Part shown: piece after piece, positions 55,501 through 64,000 of the stretch
Layout of the letters: the number at the start of each line of letters is the position of its first letter
Numbering within the stretch: the stretch's first letter is position 1
DNA from: Actinomycetota bacterium
GTDB lineage: Bacteria; Actinomycetota; Actinomycetes; Actinomycetales; Dermatophilaceae
Assembly: GCA_020160805.1 (NCBI GenBank)
Contig: JAIUPO010000013.1
Location: 1 to 64,000, forward strand
Reading direction: 5' to 3'
DNA length: 64,000 nucleotides
Made by a program: the position numbers and the translations under genes
The notes under the pieces: generated by a model
Seen by the model: the letters and a program-made list of their open reading frames with translations, nothing else
Databases searched by the model: none
Told to the model about the DNA's origin: nothing

Positions 55501-55532
55501 GATGGGAGCGGCCTTATAGCCCCGCTCCCATC
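55501..55532. terminator. Nested hairpins between convergent genes
   Basis: GATGGGAGCGG ... CCGCTCCCATC forms an 11-bp stem. An outer inverted pair (CCGAGCGGAGCGG at 55459 and again at 55479, with CCGCTCCGCTCGG at 55541-55553) surrounds it. Probably terminates both flanking genes. Confidence 0.6.
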
Positions 55533-55590
55533 CTGAAGGGCCGCTCCGCTCGGTCGCCGGCGGTCGGCACAGCCTCGGGGACGGACGGGT

Positions 55591-56283
55591 TCAGGCGGGT
55601 CGGGCCGTGACCATCAGGGTCACCCCGGGCAGGCGCTTGACGGGCAGATAGCGCTCGACGGTGACGATCGCGCGCAGGCCAGCGTTGACGATGCGCGGGA
55701 GTTCTTCGAGGTCGCTGCCGGTGCTGGTGCGGCGGCGCAACTGGACCGTCGGCCGGAGCAGGACGTTCCATGACCAGAGGTCAGTGATCTGAAATCCGTT
55801 GCGCACCAACAGATCCGTGAGCGTCGTCTTGGTGTAACGGCGCACGTGATCGACCGCCACATCGTGCGCGGACCACAGCTTCGGGTCGCACGGCACGGCG
55901 ATAAGGAAGGTCCCGTCCGGGCCGAGCACACGGCGAACGTCGCGGACGGCGGCGTCGTGGTCGGGGATGTGCTCCAGCACGTCATATGCGACGACGAGGT
56001 CGAGGGAGTCGGTGGCCATCGGGAGCGCGGTGGCATCGGCGCGCAACACGTCGAGCCCGCGCTCCTTGCCGACCTGGGCGCCTTCCGCGCCATACTCCAG
56101 CGCCATGACCGCCCAGCCCGCGGCGGCGAGGACGCGGGAGTTGCCGCCGCCGGCGGCGCCGATGTCGAGGGCCCGACCGGGCGGCATACCGGCGACCGAA
56201 CGGGCGAGCAGGTGGCGCCGCTCGGCATACCACCAGTGCGTGTCTTCAAGCTCGGTGAGCTTGCGAACTTCCTTGTCGTGCAT
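55591..56283 (-). CDS. Class I SAM-dependent methyltransferase
   Basis: 230 residues. SAM motif I ALDIGAAGGGNSRVLA (~38-53), motif II region SLDLVVAYDVLEHIPDHDAA, and a typical post-core segment. N-terminus HDKEVRKLTELEDTHWWYAERRH-like (HWWYAERRHLL) is characteristic of methyltransferases beside glycosyltransferases. Substrate unknown. Starts six bases after proA, so it shares the proA transcript. Confidence 0.85.
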   Translation of the reverse strand: MHDKEVRKLTELEDTHWWYAERRHLLARSVAGMPPGRALDIGAAGGGNSRVLAAAGWAVMALEYGAEGAQVGKERGLDVLRADATALPMATDSLDLVVAYDVLEHIPDHDAAVRDVRRVLGPDGTFLIAVPCDPKLWSAHDVAVDHVRRYTKTTLTDLLVRNGFQITDLWSWNVLLRPTVQLRRRTSTGSDLEELPRIVNAGLRAIVTVERYLPVKRLPGVTLMVTARPA

Positions 56284-56289
56284 GCGAAC

Positions 56290-57573
56290 TCAGGCCCGAA
56301 CGTGTCCGTCGCCCTCGACGATCCACTTGGTCGTCGTGAGCTCGGGCAGGGCCATCGGGCCGCGGGCGTGGAGCTTCTGGGTGGAGATGCCGATCTCGGC
56401 GCCGAAGCCGAATTCGCCGCCATCGGTGAACCGGGTGGACGCATTGACCATGACGGCCGCGGCGTCGACCTCGGCGGTCCAGCGGCGGGCGGCGGCGCGG
56501 TCTTCGGTGACGATGGCCTCGGTGTGGCCGGACCCGAACGCGCGCACGTGATCCAGCGCCGCGTCGAGGGAGTCGACGACGCCGACGCTCATCTCCAGCC
56601 CGTGGAACTCGGTCGCGAAGTCCTCGTCGGTCGCGATCGCGAAGGGGACCCCCGCCTCGTCGGCGATGGCGCTCGCGCGCTCGTCCGTATGCAGGACCAC
56701 CCTCGCCCCGGCGAGCTCGGTGAGCGCCTTGGGCAGGAAGTCGCTGGCCACCTTTTCGTGGACCAGCAGCGACTCGGCGGCATTGCAGACCGACGGACGG
56801 TGCGTCTTGGAGTTGATCGTGATGGCGAGGGCCTTGTCCAGGTCGGCGGCGGCATCGACATACACATGGCAGTTGCCGATGCCGGTCTCGATAACGGGCA
56901 CGGTGGAGTTGAGGACGACCGAGTTGATCAGGTCCGCTCCCCCGCGCGGGATGAGCAGGTCGACCAGGCCGCGGGCGGTCATCAGGGCGCGGACGGCGTC
57001 GTGTCCGCCGCCGTCGAGTAGGCCGATGGCATCGGGGTTGATGCCTTGTGCCGCAAGGGATTCGCGCATGACGGCGACGAGGACGCGGTTGGAGGAGGCC
57101 GCCGCCGAGCCACCGCGCAGGATGACGGCGTTGCCGGACTTCAGGCCGAGGCCGGCGGCGTCGACGGTGACATTGGGCCGCGCCTCATAGATCATCCCAA
57201 CCACGCCCATCGGCACGCGGACCTGCCGGATCTGCAGGCCGTTGGCCAGCGTCGAGCCGCGGACGATCTCGCCCACCGGGTCGGGGAGGGCGGCGATATC
57301 GCGCAGGGCGTCGGCGATCGCGGCGATGCGCGCCGGGGTGAGGCTGAGGCGGTCCTGGAGGCTCTCCGGCATACCCCCGTCGCGCCCGCGCTGCAGGTCC
57401 TCGGCGTTGGCGGCGACGATGCGCTCGGTGGCGGCGTCGAGGGCGTCAGCGAGGGCGCGCAGGACCTCGTCCTTGCGGGCACGGGAAAGTAGGGCCAGTT
57501 CGCGGGCGGCGACACGCGACTTCCCGGCCAGATCGGCGACGGTCGCGGTCGCCTCGGGGGAGATGCTCGACAT
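56290..57573 (-). CDS. proA: Gamma-glutamyl phosphate reductase ProA
   Basis: 427 residues. Second step of proline synthesis, NADPH-dependent. Catalytic Cys in [13 protein letters not shown]; other ALDH-fold motifs [20 protein letters not shown] and [21 protein letters not shown] with TACCCT seven bases upstream (leaderless). Separated from proB by four unrelated genes, unlike the usual adjacent pair. Confidence 0.95.
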   Translation of the reverse strand: MSSISPEATATVADLAGKSRVAARELALLSRARKDEVLRALADALDAATERIVAANAEDLQRGRDGGMPESLQDRLSLTPARIAAIADALRDIAALPDPVGEIVRGSTLANGLQIRQVRVPMGVVGMIYEARPNVTVDAAGLGLKSGNAVILRGGSAAASSNRVLVAVMRESLAAQGINPDAIGLLDGGGHDAVRALMTARGLVDLLIPRGGADLINSVVLNSTVPVIETGIGNCHVYVDAAADLDKALAITINSKTHRPSVCNAAESLLVHEKVASDFLPKALTELAGARVVLHTDERASAIADEAGVPFAIATDEDFATEFHGLEMSVGVVDSLDAALDHVRAFGSGHTEAIVTEDRAAARRWTAEVDAAAVMVNASTRFTDGGEFGFGAEIGISTQKLHARGPMALPELTTTKWIVEGDGHVRA

Positions 57574-57580
57574 ACGTCCA

Positions 57581-57602
57581 AGGGTAGGCGGTGCGCGACA
57601 AT
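57581..57602. promoter_or_regulatory. Back-to-back leaderless promoters of proA and pdxY
   Basis: Minus strand: TACCCT (57581-57586) ends seven bases before the proA ATG. Plus strand: GACAAT (57597-57602) ends six bases before the pdxY GTG. The starts are only 35 bases apart, so the -35 region of each promoter would lie over the other's. Confidence 0.5.
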
Positions 57603-57608
57603 GGCCCG

Positions 57609-58463
57609 GTGACCACCATCGTCTCCATCCAGTCGGCCGTCGCCTACGGCCATGTCGGCAACTCGGCCGCCGTCTTCCCTCTGCAGCGGCTCGGGGTGGA
57701 GGTGTGGCCGGTCTATACGGTCAACTTCTCCAACCACACGGGATATGGCGCGTGGCGCGGCCCGCTCATCCCCGCCGACGATGTGCGCGAGGTCATCACG
57801 GGCATGGAGGAGCGCGAGGCCTTCGGCGAGGTCGATGCGGTGCTGTCTGGCTATCAGGGCGGCACGCAGATCGGGGACGTGATCCTGGACGCCGTGGCGC
57901 GGGTCAAGGCGGCGAATCCGTCGGCGATCTATGCGTGCGACCCGGTGATGGGCAATGCGAAATCGGGCTGCTTCGTCCACCCGGACATTCCGATTCTGTT
58001 GCGGGAGAAGGTCGTTCCAGCCGCAGACGTGATCACGCCGAACCAGTTCGAGTTGGGCTTCCTGACGGGGACCGAGCCGGAGTCGTTGGAGTCCACGCTC
58101 GCGGCGGTCGATGCGGCCCGAGCGATGGGGCCGTCAACGGTGCTCGTCACCAGCGTGCTGCGCCCCGACCGGCCGGAGGGCACCATCGAGATGCTCGCGG
58201 TGCATGGCGACGAGGCGTGGATCGTGCAGACGCCGCACCTGCCGATGAAGGCCAATGGCTCCGGCGATGTCACGGCGGCGCTCTTCACCGCGCACCTGCT
58301 CGACTCCGGCCGCCCGGACGAGGCGCTCGCCAAGACAGTGTCGTCGGTCTATGCGCTGCTGAAGCGGACGCTGGAGTCCGGACGCCGCGAGTTGCAGTTG
58401 GTCCAGAGCCAGGAGGAGATCGCCCACCCGGCCTGCGAGTTCACCCCCACGCGCGTGCGGTGA
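57609..58463 (+). CDS. pdxY: Pyridoxal kinase PdxY
   Basis: 284 residues. Ribokinase-fold vitamin B6 kinase. Motifs: [21 protein letters not shown] at the N-terminus (split: [15 protein letters not shown]), [10 protein letters not shown], and the anion-hole/catalytic base [12 protein letters not shown]. Phosphorylates pyridoxal in B6 salvage. GTG at 57609 matches the leaderless promoter. Confidence 0.93.
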   Translation: MTTIVSIQSAVAYGHVGNSAAVFPLQRLGVEVWPVYTVNFSNHTGYGAWRGPLIPADDVREVITGMEEREAFGEVDAVLSGYQGGTQIGDVILDAVARVKAANPSAIYACDPVMGNAKSGCFVHPDIPILLREKVVPAADVITPNQFELGFLTGTEPESLESTLAAVDAARAMGPSTVLVTSVLRPDRPEGTIEMLAVHGDEAWIVQTPHLPMKANGSGDVTAALFTAHLLDSGRPDEALAKTVSSVYALLKRTLESGRRELQLVQSQEEIAHPACEFTPTRVR

Positions 58464-58572
58464 GGCGCGCTCTCGCGGGAGGCGGGCGGCATACGCCCTG
58501 ACGTGCCGCAAGTCAGCACAGGTTGGTCGACTGTGGACAGCTTGCACGCTGTGCGGAGTTGACTAACTGCTG

Positions 58573-60087
58573 CTAGGACACCCCACCAATTTCGCCCACG
58601 CAGTGCGTGGGACCCACGCTCGTACCGCCCACGCAGAGCGTGGGACCCAGCTCCGATACTTCGCGGGGACCCCGTCCGGGAGTTTCGCAACAGGGCCTGG
58701 CAGAGGTTCCTTGGGGGTGCCCGGCGTCCACCCGCCGCGCCAGGGGCACGGTCGCCAGGGCCGCGAGTATGCCGACCAGCACGGTCAGCGTGATGGGCCG
58801 GGCGGTCAGGTGGTCGGCTTCGGCCGCGACGAGCGCGCCACCCGAGGCCGTCGCCGCGGCAACACCGACGGCGACCGCGATGGTCCGGGCCGCGAGGTAC
58901 TTCCCGAGCTCCTCCCCCGGCACCAAGATCGTCAGGTGCACGGACAGGGTCGTATTGATCAGGCCCATGCCGATCGCGGACACGGCGAAGGCGGCCAACG
59001 CAGGGATGATCGCGATGACGTCCAGCGCCAACAGCAGCGGACCGAGCCCACCCAGAGCCATCAACGCCATCGCCAGAGCCGAGATCCGGCCTGGTGAGTA
59101 GCGTCGGCGCAGAGCGTCGCGGGACGAGATGTTTGATCCCAGGGCCCAGAACACCCCCGTGATCGACAGGCTGAGCCCGGCGATGGCGGCGCTCTGGCCC
59201 CGCACGGTCGCGAGCAGCAGGGGCAGGAGGCTCCCGATGCCGGTGAACGCCACGCTGAGCGTCAGCACGGTCAGGATCAGCGCCGGCGCACCCCTCTCGG
59301 CCCGCAAGGTCCCGGCGGGCAGAACGTGAGCCAGGCGGGCCGCGACCACGACCGCCGCCACCACCGCCGCGACGATCGGCAGCCATGCCCCAGAAGCTCC
59401 TGCCGAGACGCCCCACGTCAGGAGCGCGATCGCGCTCGCCACGATCGCCGCAGCCCGGATCGTCGCCCACTCCTGCGCCGTCCACGGGCGTTGTTCGCGG
59501 CCCTGCGCGAGTCGGATTGCCGGAATCAGCGCCGGGATCGCCAGCCCGAGCAACAGCAGCGGCAGCACGAAGGCCGCCCGCCACCCCAGCCAGTCCGTGA
59601 TCGCTCCGGCAATGGCTGGCCCGAGCATCGATGGCAGAATCCATGCCGTCGAGAAAGCGGCAAAGACCTTGGCTCGCAAGGATTCTGGCAGCAGGTCCGC
59701 AATGAGGACAACGAGCGAAATGTCGAGAAATCCCTCACCGACACCGGACAGCGCCCGCGCGGCGACAAGCACCTCCATCGTCGGCGCCAGCCCACACCCG
59801 ACCTGGGCCAACGAGAAGGCGATCAGCGAGCCGATGAGGATGCGCCGTGGTCCGATGTGGTCGGTCCATGCTCCCGCCAGAGCCGACGCGAACAGAAAGG
59901 TCGCGGCCGGCAGCGCTGTTGCCAAACCAAACCAGCGCAGGCCGTCGAGGTCCGAGGCCACAATCGGCAGGATCGTCGTCACGGCCCGGTTTTCGTAGGC
60001 CCCGATCGTCACGAGGGCCAGCGCCGCGATCGTGACCCAGCGATACTCGGGACTCAGAAGCGAGCCCGCCGGTTTGGATGTCGTCAC
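58573..60087 (-). CDS. MFS transporter (drug:H+ antiporter-like)
   Basis: About 504 residues, 14 hydrophobic segments. Major facilitator signature between the second and third helices (GAWTDHIGPRRILIGSL) and an antiporter-like ARALSGVGEGFLDISL. Substrate unknown. GTG at 60087 is my choice (VTTSKPAGSLLSPEYRW); a GTG 18 codons upstream is possible. The last ~30 residues are encoded across two palindromic repeats and are unlike normal MFS tails, so the original 3' end may have been replaced. Confidence 0.85.
   Translation of the reverse strand: MTTSKPAGSLLSPEYRWVTIAALALVTIGAYENRAVTTILPIVASDLDGLRWFGLATALPAATFLFASALAGAWTDHIGPRRILIGSLIAFSLAQVGCGLAPTMEVLVAARALSGVGEGFLDISLVVLIADLLPESLRAKVFAAFSTAWILPSMLGPAIAGAITDWLGWRAAFVLPLLLLGLAIPALIPAIRLAQGREQRPWTAQEWATIRAAAIVASAIALLTWGVSAGASGAWLPIVAAVVAAVVVAARLAHVLPAGTLRAERGAPALILTVLTLSVAFTGIGSLLPLLLATVRGQSAAIAGLSLSITGVFWALGSNISSRDALRRRYSPGRISALAMALMALGGLGPLLLALDVIAIIPALAAFAVSAIGMGLINTTLSVHLTILVPGEELGKYLAARTIAVAVGVAAATASGGALVAAEADHLTARPITLTVLVGILAALATVPLARRVDAGHPQGTSARPCCETPGRGPREVSELGPTLCVGGTSVGPTHCVGEIGGVS
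58593..58649. repeat. Two palindromic repeats in the MFS 3' end
   Basis: CGCCCACGCAGTGCGTGGGA at 58593 and CGCCCACGCAGAGCGTGGGA at 58626: 33-base period, one difference, each able to form a CCCACGC/GCGTGGG hairpin. They lie inside the coding frame of the transporter tail. Confidence 0.8.
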
Positions 60088-60242
60088 ACGAGCCGCCACG
60101 AGCCGCTGGCCGTCCTGATCAGCGGGTATGCCGCACCGCACGCAAATCCCGACGCGCCGCGGATATCCAGATCACCCCACATCAGAGCGCGATACTCTCA
60201 CGCCTGATCCGAGCATCCCGTCCTTCCCCAGAGCGAGAGACC

Positions 60243-61103
60243 ATGAGCGCCACCGAATTCACCGCCACCAAGGTCGAAATGGACGACATCCCTCTGGACG
60301 GCCAGGCGGCGGACGTTAAGGGACGATTCGAAGCCATTTATGGCGCCGAGCCGGAGACCCGCAACGGCTGGTTCCACCCCTCCGACTGGCCGCGGGCGGC
60401 ATACGTCCTGGGCCGGATGGACCCCGGCGAGCGCGCCCTCGATGTCGGGGTGGGCGCCGGGCAGTTCCTCAACATGGTGGCACTGTCCGGCCGGTATGCC
60501 GAGGTGGCGGGCCTGGACCGGGCGCGCTTCTCGAAGTACCAAGAGTTCAGCGAGATCATCACGCGCACCAATGGCTCGATCGACGAATTGCCTTATCCAG
60601 ACAACCATTTCGATGTCGTCACCTGTATGGAGGTGCTCGAGCACCTGCCCCCGGAGGTCTTCGTCGCGGGACTGGCCGAGCTGCGCCGGGTATGCCGTGG
60701 CCAACTCCTCATGACGGTCCCGTTCGAGGAGCCAGAGCCGCTGTCGAAGACACATCTGCGGCGGTTCGAGCGCACCGACATCGTCGAGATCTTCCCCGAC
60801 GGCCGCTTCACCATCCTCGGGCGCCGCCGCAAGCCCTGGGTGCTGATCGAGGAGCGTTTCGACGGCGCGCCTTTCGCGACACTGAACGAGCCGCTGTTTG
60901 ACGGCGCGAATGCCGCCACGCCCGCGCCGCCCAAGAAGCCGGCCGCCGTGGCCGCCCCTGTCGCCGCGAAGAAGCCCGCCGCCCCGGCCAAGAAAGCCTC
61001 GCCACCCCTGACCACCACGGGCCGCGCCGTGCGCTGGGCTCGTCGCCACGCCCCAGCACCGGTGCGCGCGGTGGCCCGCCGCGTCCGCGGCCTCCTGCGC
61101 TGA
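60243..61103 (+). CDS. Class I SAM-dependent methyltransferase with basic tail
   Basis: 286 residues. SAM motif I ALDVGVGAGQFLNMVAL (~62-78), motif with FDVVTCMEVLEHLPPEVF, and TVPFEEPEPLSKTHLRRF. The C-terminal ~65 residues are an Ala/Pro/Lys-rich linker (KKPAAPAKKASPP) and an Arg-rich amphipathic helix (RAVRWARRHAPAPVRAVARR), suggesting membrane or nucleic acid association. Substrate unknown. ATG at 60243. Divergent from the MFS gene. Confidence 0.82.
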   Translation: MSATEFTATKVEMDDIPLDGQAADVKGRFEAIYGAEPETRNGWFHPSDWPRAAYVLGRMDPGERALDVGVGAGQFLNMVALSGRYAEVAGLDRARFSKYQEFSEIITRTNGSIDELPYPDNHFDVVTCMEVLEHLPPEVFVAGLAELRRVCRGQLLMTVPFEEPEPLSKTHLRRFERTDIVEIFPDGRFTILGRRRKPWVLIEERFDGAPFATLNEPLFDGANAATPAPPKKPAAVAAPVAAKKPAAPAKKASPPLTTTGRAVRWARRHAPAPVRAVARRVRGLLR

Positions 61104-61160
61104 CCCCTCGCGGGAGTCCGCCACCACGGTCATCACGCCTGGCCAGGACCGCCAGGATGG

Positions 61161-61637
61161 TCAGGAATGTCGTCGCTGCCACCGCTCAAGCGGGTCAAGC
61201 GCGAAGTCGGCGCGTTTGTCTGGACCCGTTGCGGCCAAGATCGCTAAGACCTCTTGAGGGGTCTTGCCGATGAGGTCCCGCTGTGCCGCCACCGAGGCAG
61301 TCATATCCTCCGGCATTGCAAGACGGTCCCCCACGAAGTTCAAGGCCGATGACGTCAGCAACTCCCAGCGAGGATTGCCCTGCCTGGCGAAGTCGGTGAA
61401 GACGGCGGGCACGACATACTCCGTCCCCTCCGTCAGCCAGGGCTGCACTGCATCGGCGTAAGTGACCACGTCTTGCAGCGTGGAGAAGTCCATCGCCAGA
61501 AATGCCGACGAGACGCTCGGGGGCGCCAGCGTGTACGTCCGACTTCCCACGACCAGGGCCGCGGGTGACGTGCTGTCGGTCGCCGTCCCCGCCGCACTAC
61601 ACGCGCCGCCTCGCGCGGTCGGGTTCCCAAGGATGAG
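61161..61637 (-). pseudogene. 5'-truncated lipoprotein-like fragment
   Basis: The frame is open from directly after the proB stop (61638) to 61161, about 158 codons, and reads ILGNPTARGGACSAAGTATD: GGAC resembles a lipobox after a lost signal peptide. No ATG precedes it; GTG at 61550 could start a 129-residue protein without export signal (GSRTYTLAPPSVSSAF). The C-terminal part appears protein-like (TEGTEYVVPAVFTDFARQGN). Most likely a gene whose 5' end was deleted against proB; a functional cytosolic protein is possible. Confidence 0.45.
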
Positions 61638-62774
61638 TTAGCGCATGACCAGGTTGTCGCGGTGGATGACCTCGCGCTCGTACTCCGGGCCAAGCTCGCG
61701 GGCCAACTCGCGCGTGGAGCGGCCGAGAAGGCGGGGCAACTCGGCGGAGTCATAACTCACCAGCCCCCGGGCGATCACCGCGCCATCCGGACCCACCACA
61801 TCGACCGGATCCCCGTCGGCAAAGGATCCGCTGATGGCCGTAATACCCGCCGGCAGCAAGGACTTTCGCCGTTCCACCAGGGCCGCGACCGCCCCGGCAT
61901 CGACCATCAATGACCCACGCGCGCTGGTCGCATGGGCGATCCACAACTTGCGGCTGCCCTTGCCAACGGAGTTCGGCAGGAAGATCGTCCCCACATCCGC
62001 CCCGGCGAGCGCTTCCCCAACCGCAGACGCGGCGCACAACATGGCGATGACACCCGCCGAGTTCGCGATGGCCGCCGCCTCGATCTTGGTCGCCATGCCA
62101 CCGGTTCCCACCATCGACCCCGAGCCGGCGATCCGCACCGACTCCAGGTCGGCCAGCGACCGGATCACCGGAATGCGTTGCGCGCCAGGCTCACTCGGCG
62201 GACCGTCATACAACGCGTCAACATCGGTGAGCAGCACCAGGGCCTCGGCCTTGACCAGATGCGAGACCAGCGCCGCCAGCCGGTCGTTGTCCCCGAAACG
62301 GATCTCGTGCGTCGCGACCGTGTCGTTCTCGTTGATGATCGGGACGATCCCCAGCTCCAGCAGCCGGTCGAGGGTGCGCCGCGCGTTCGTATAGTGCGAG
62401 CGTCGCGTCACATCATCCGCCGTCAACAGAACCTGCCCGACGGTCAGGCCGTATGCCGCGAAGGCCCGCGCGTAGTGCGCCACCAGCGCCCCCTGGCCCA
62501 CCGAGGCGGCAGCCTGCTGGGTCGCCAAATCCTTTGGGCGACGGGTCAATCCGAGCGGACCGATCCCCGCCGCGATCGCACCCGAGGACACCAAGACAAC
62601 CGGCTCGCCGCGCAACCGCCGCTGCGCGAGAACGGCGACCAGCGCATCGATGCGTGCCGGATCGATCTGCCGTCCGCCATCGGTGGTCAGCGAGGACGAC
62701 CCGACCTTGACGACCACGCGCCCCCGGCCGGCCACCCGGGCGCGGGCCTCGGCGACATCGGTGGGAGGCGTCAT
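61638..62774 (-). CDS. proB: Glutamate 5-kinase ProB
   Basis: 378 residues. First step of proline synthesis. Amino-acid kinase domain ([50 protein letters not shown]) and a C-terminal PUA domain (~285-370). ATG overlaps the obgE stop by four bases (ATGA). Confidence 0.95.
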   Translation of the reverse strand: MTPPTDVAEARARVAGRGRVVVKVGSSSLTTDGGRQIDPARIDALVAVLAQRRLRGEPVVLVSSGAIAAGIGPLGLTRRPKDLATQQAAASVGQGALVAHYARAFAAYGLTVGQVLLTADDVTRRSHYTNARRTLDRLLELGIVPIINENDTVATHEIRFGDNDRLAALVSHLVKAEALVLLTDVDALYDGPPSEPGAQRIPVIRSLADLESVRIAGSGSMVGTGGMATKIEAAAIANSAGVIAMLCAASAVGEALAGADVGTIFLPNSVGKGSRKLWIAHATSARGSLMVDAGAVAALVERRKSLLPAGITAISGSFADGDPVDVVGPDGAVIARGLVSYDSAELPRLLGRSTRELARELGPEYEREVIHRDNLVMR

Positions 62775-64000
62775 ACGGAATCCGGGTCCGTCCAGTGACC
62801 GGCCTTGCGCTCCGCGGCCAGCTCGTCGCGGGCGGCCGTCTGGGCGTCCTTGCGCGCGTGGAACTCTTCGCGACGCTCGGCATTGGTGCGCCGGCTCTTG
62901 TCGTCGAAGCGGCCGTCCGTGCCGCGGCCGCCGAGCAGTTCGGCGCCGCCGACCATCGTCGGATCCCAGTCGAAGACAACAGCATTCTCGGGCGGCCCAA
63001 TGAGCACCGTGGCCCCGGGCACTGCCCCGGCGGCGAGCAGCGCGTCCTCGACGCCCGCACGCTGCAGCCGGTCCGCGAGATAGCCGACGGCCTCGTCATT
63101 GGAGAAGTCGGTCTGTCGCACCCAGCGGGTGGTCTTGTCGCCGATGACCCGGAAGACGGTCTCGCCGCCATCCTGATCCCGCACGACCCGGAATCCCTTG
63201 TCGTCCACCGACTTCGGGCGTATGACGACCCGCTGCGGCACGATCTCGGACTCCATCTGTGCCCGGGCCTCATCGACGGCGCGCGCCATCGCGAAGATCC
63301 ATTCCTTCAGGCCGAGGTGGGCGACGGCGGAGACGATGAAGACGTCATACCCCCGCTCCCGCAGGTCGGGCTCGACCAGCTCAGCAAGCTCGCGAGCCTC
63401 GGGCACATCGGCCTTGTTGAGCACCACCATCCGGACGCGCTCGGCCAGCGGCCGGCCGCCGAGGAGGTCCCCGGGGACATAGGCCGCCAGCTCGGCCTCG
63501 ATTACATCCAGATCGGTCAGCGGATCACGCCCCGGCTCAAGGGTGGCGCAATCGATGACGTGCACCAGCACCGAGCAGCGCTCCACATGGCGCAAGAACT
63601 CCAGACCCAGCCCGCGCCCCTCGGAGGCGCCCGGGATCAGACCGGGGACGTCAGCGACCGTGAAACGCGAGGAACCCGCGGTGACGACCCCGAGGTTGGG
63701 GACGAGCGTGGTGAAGGGGTAGTCCGCGATCTTCGGGCGCGCGGCCGAGATGACGGACACGAGTGAGGACTTGCCGGCGGAGGGGAAGCCGATCAGCGCG
63801 ACATCGGCGAGCGATTTCAATTCCAGGACGATGTCGAGGCTCTCCCCCGGCTCGCCGAGCAGCGCGAAGCCGGGCGCCTTGCGCTTAGTGGAGGCGAGCG
63901 CCCGGTTTCCGAGGCCGCCGCGGCCGCCAGTGGCCACGGTGACGGAGGCGCCCGGACCGACGAGGTCGGCGAGCACCTCGCCATCACGGGTGCTGACGAC
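62771..64000 (-). CDS. obgE: GTPase ObgE (5' end beyond the window)
   Basis: At least 409 residues visible; the N-terminus continues past base 64000. Obg-fold end ([20 protein letters not shown]), G domain with P-loop [10 protein letters not shown], switch region [14 protein letters not shown] and [20 protein letters not shown] motif ([10 protein letters not shown]), then the Obg C-terminal OCT domain ([20 protein letters not shown]) and a charged tail. Essential ribosome-assembly GTPase. Confidence 0.95.
   Translation of the reverse strand, partial: VVSTRDGEVLADLVGPGASVTVATGGRGGLGNRALASTKRKAPGFALLGEPGESLDIVLELKSLADVALIGFPSAGKSSLVSVISAARPKIADYPFTTLVPNLGVVTAGSSRFTVADVPGLIPGASEGRGLGLEFLRHVERCSVLVHVIDCATLEPGRDPLTDLDVIEAELAAYVPGDLLGGRPLAERVRMVVLNKADVPEARELAELVEPDLRERGYDVFIVSAVAHLGLKEWIFAMARAVDEARAQMESEIVPQRVVIRPKSVDDKGFRVVRDQDGGETVFRVIGDKTTRWVRQTDFSNDEAVGYLADRLQRAGVEDALLAAGAVPGATVLIGPPENAVVFDWDPTMVGGAELLGGRGTDGRFDDKSRRTNAERREEFHARKDAQTAARDELAAERKAGHWTDPDSV

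Overview
The window is a 64 kb piece of a high-GC actinobacterial chromosome. The peptidoglycan genes (MurE carries the meso-diaminopimelate DNPR motif), a HrdB-like principal sigma factor with an Ala/Lys-rich N-terminus, an F420-type reductase, a DinB-like enzyme of the mycothiol-linked type, frequent GTG starts and leaderless promoters all fit Actinomycetota. Gene content suggests Micrococcales, perhaps near Intrasporangiaceae/Dermatophilaceae; that placement is inference.

Layout. 0-14.5 kb (minus strand): a complete division and cell wall (dcw) cluster in the order mraZ-rsmH-ftsL-ftsI-murE-murF-mraY-murD-ftsW-murG-murC-ftsQ, tightly packed with several ATGA/GTGA overlaps and headed by a MraZ operator. 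14.9-19.5 kb (plus): a MoxR ATPase, DUF58 and membrane transglutaminase operon. 19.52-29.0 kb: an integrated element bounded by a 20-bp direct repeat with one mismatch, formed from the 3' end of the principal sigma gene rpoD. It carries a tyrosine integrase, a P4/D5-type primase-helicase, a WhiB-like regulator, a P27-type small terminase subunit, an XRE-type regulator and many small overlapping genes. No capsid, portal or large terminase gene is present, so it looks like a phage satellite (PICI-like). Its left end holds a lower-GC pair: a RelA/SpoT-domain protein overlapping a 91-residue partner, a candidate toxSAS toxin-antitoxin or anti-phage module.

29-50.7 kb: rpoD, a universal stress protein, DUF4192, DUF1232, EcsC, a polymerase I-like protein, PAC2, HrpA helicase, an AbiEi/DUF559 protein bracketed by two copies of a palindromic repeat, MetY, an F420-type reductase, three small membrane proteins, a GH13 enzyme, a DinB-like protein and a kynA-kynU-hydrolase operon for tryptophan catabolism. 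50.7-51.1 kb: tRNA-Ala(GGC), followed by 3.75 tandem copies of an 84-bp unit that repeats the tRNA 3' tail and a hairpin. 51.1-64 kb: the conserved block obgE-proB / proA / nadD-rsfS-phosphatase (minus), opened at two places by other genes: a glycosyltransferase, a spermidine-synthase-like protein and a methyltransferase in one; pdxY, an MFS transporter, a second methyltransferase and a truncated lipoprotein in the other.

The most novel candidates are the rpoD-targeting satellite with its RelA/SpoT cargo and paired 36-nt boxes, the tRNA-tail tandem array, and the palindrome-flanked DUF559 cassette.
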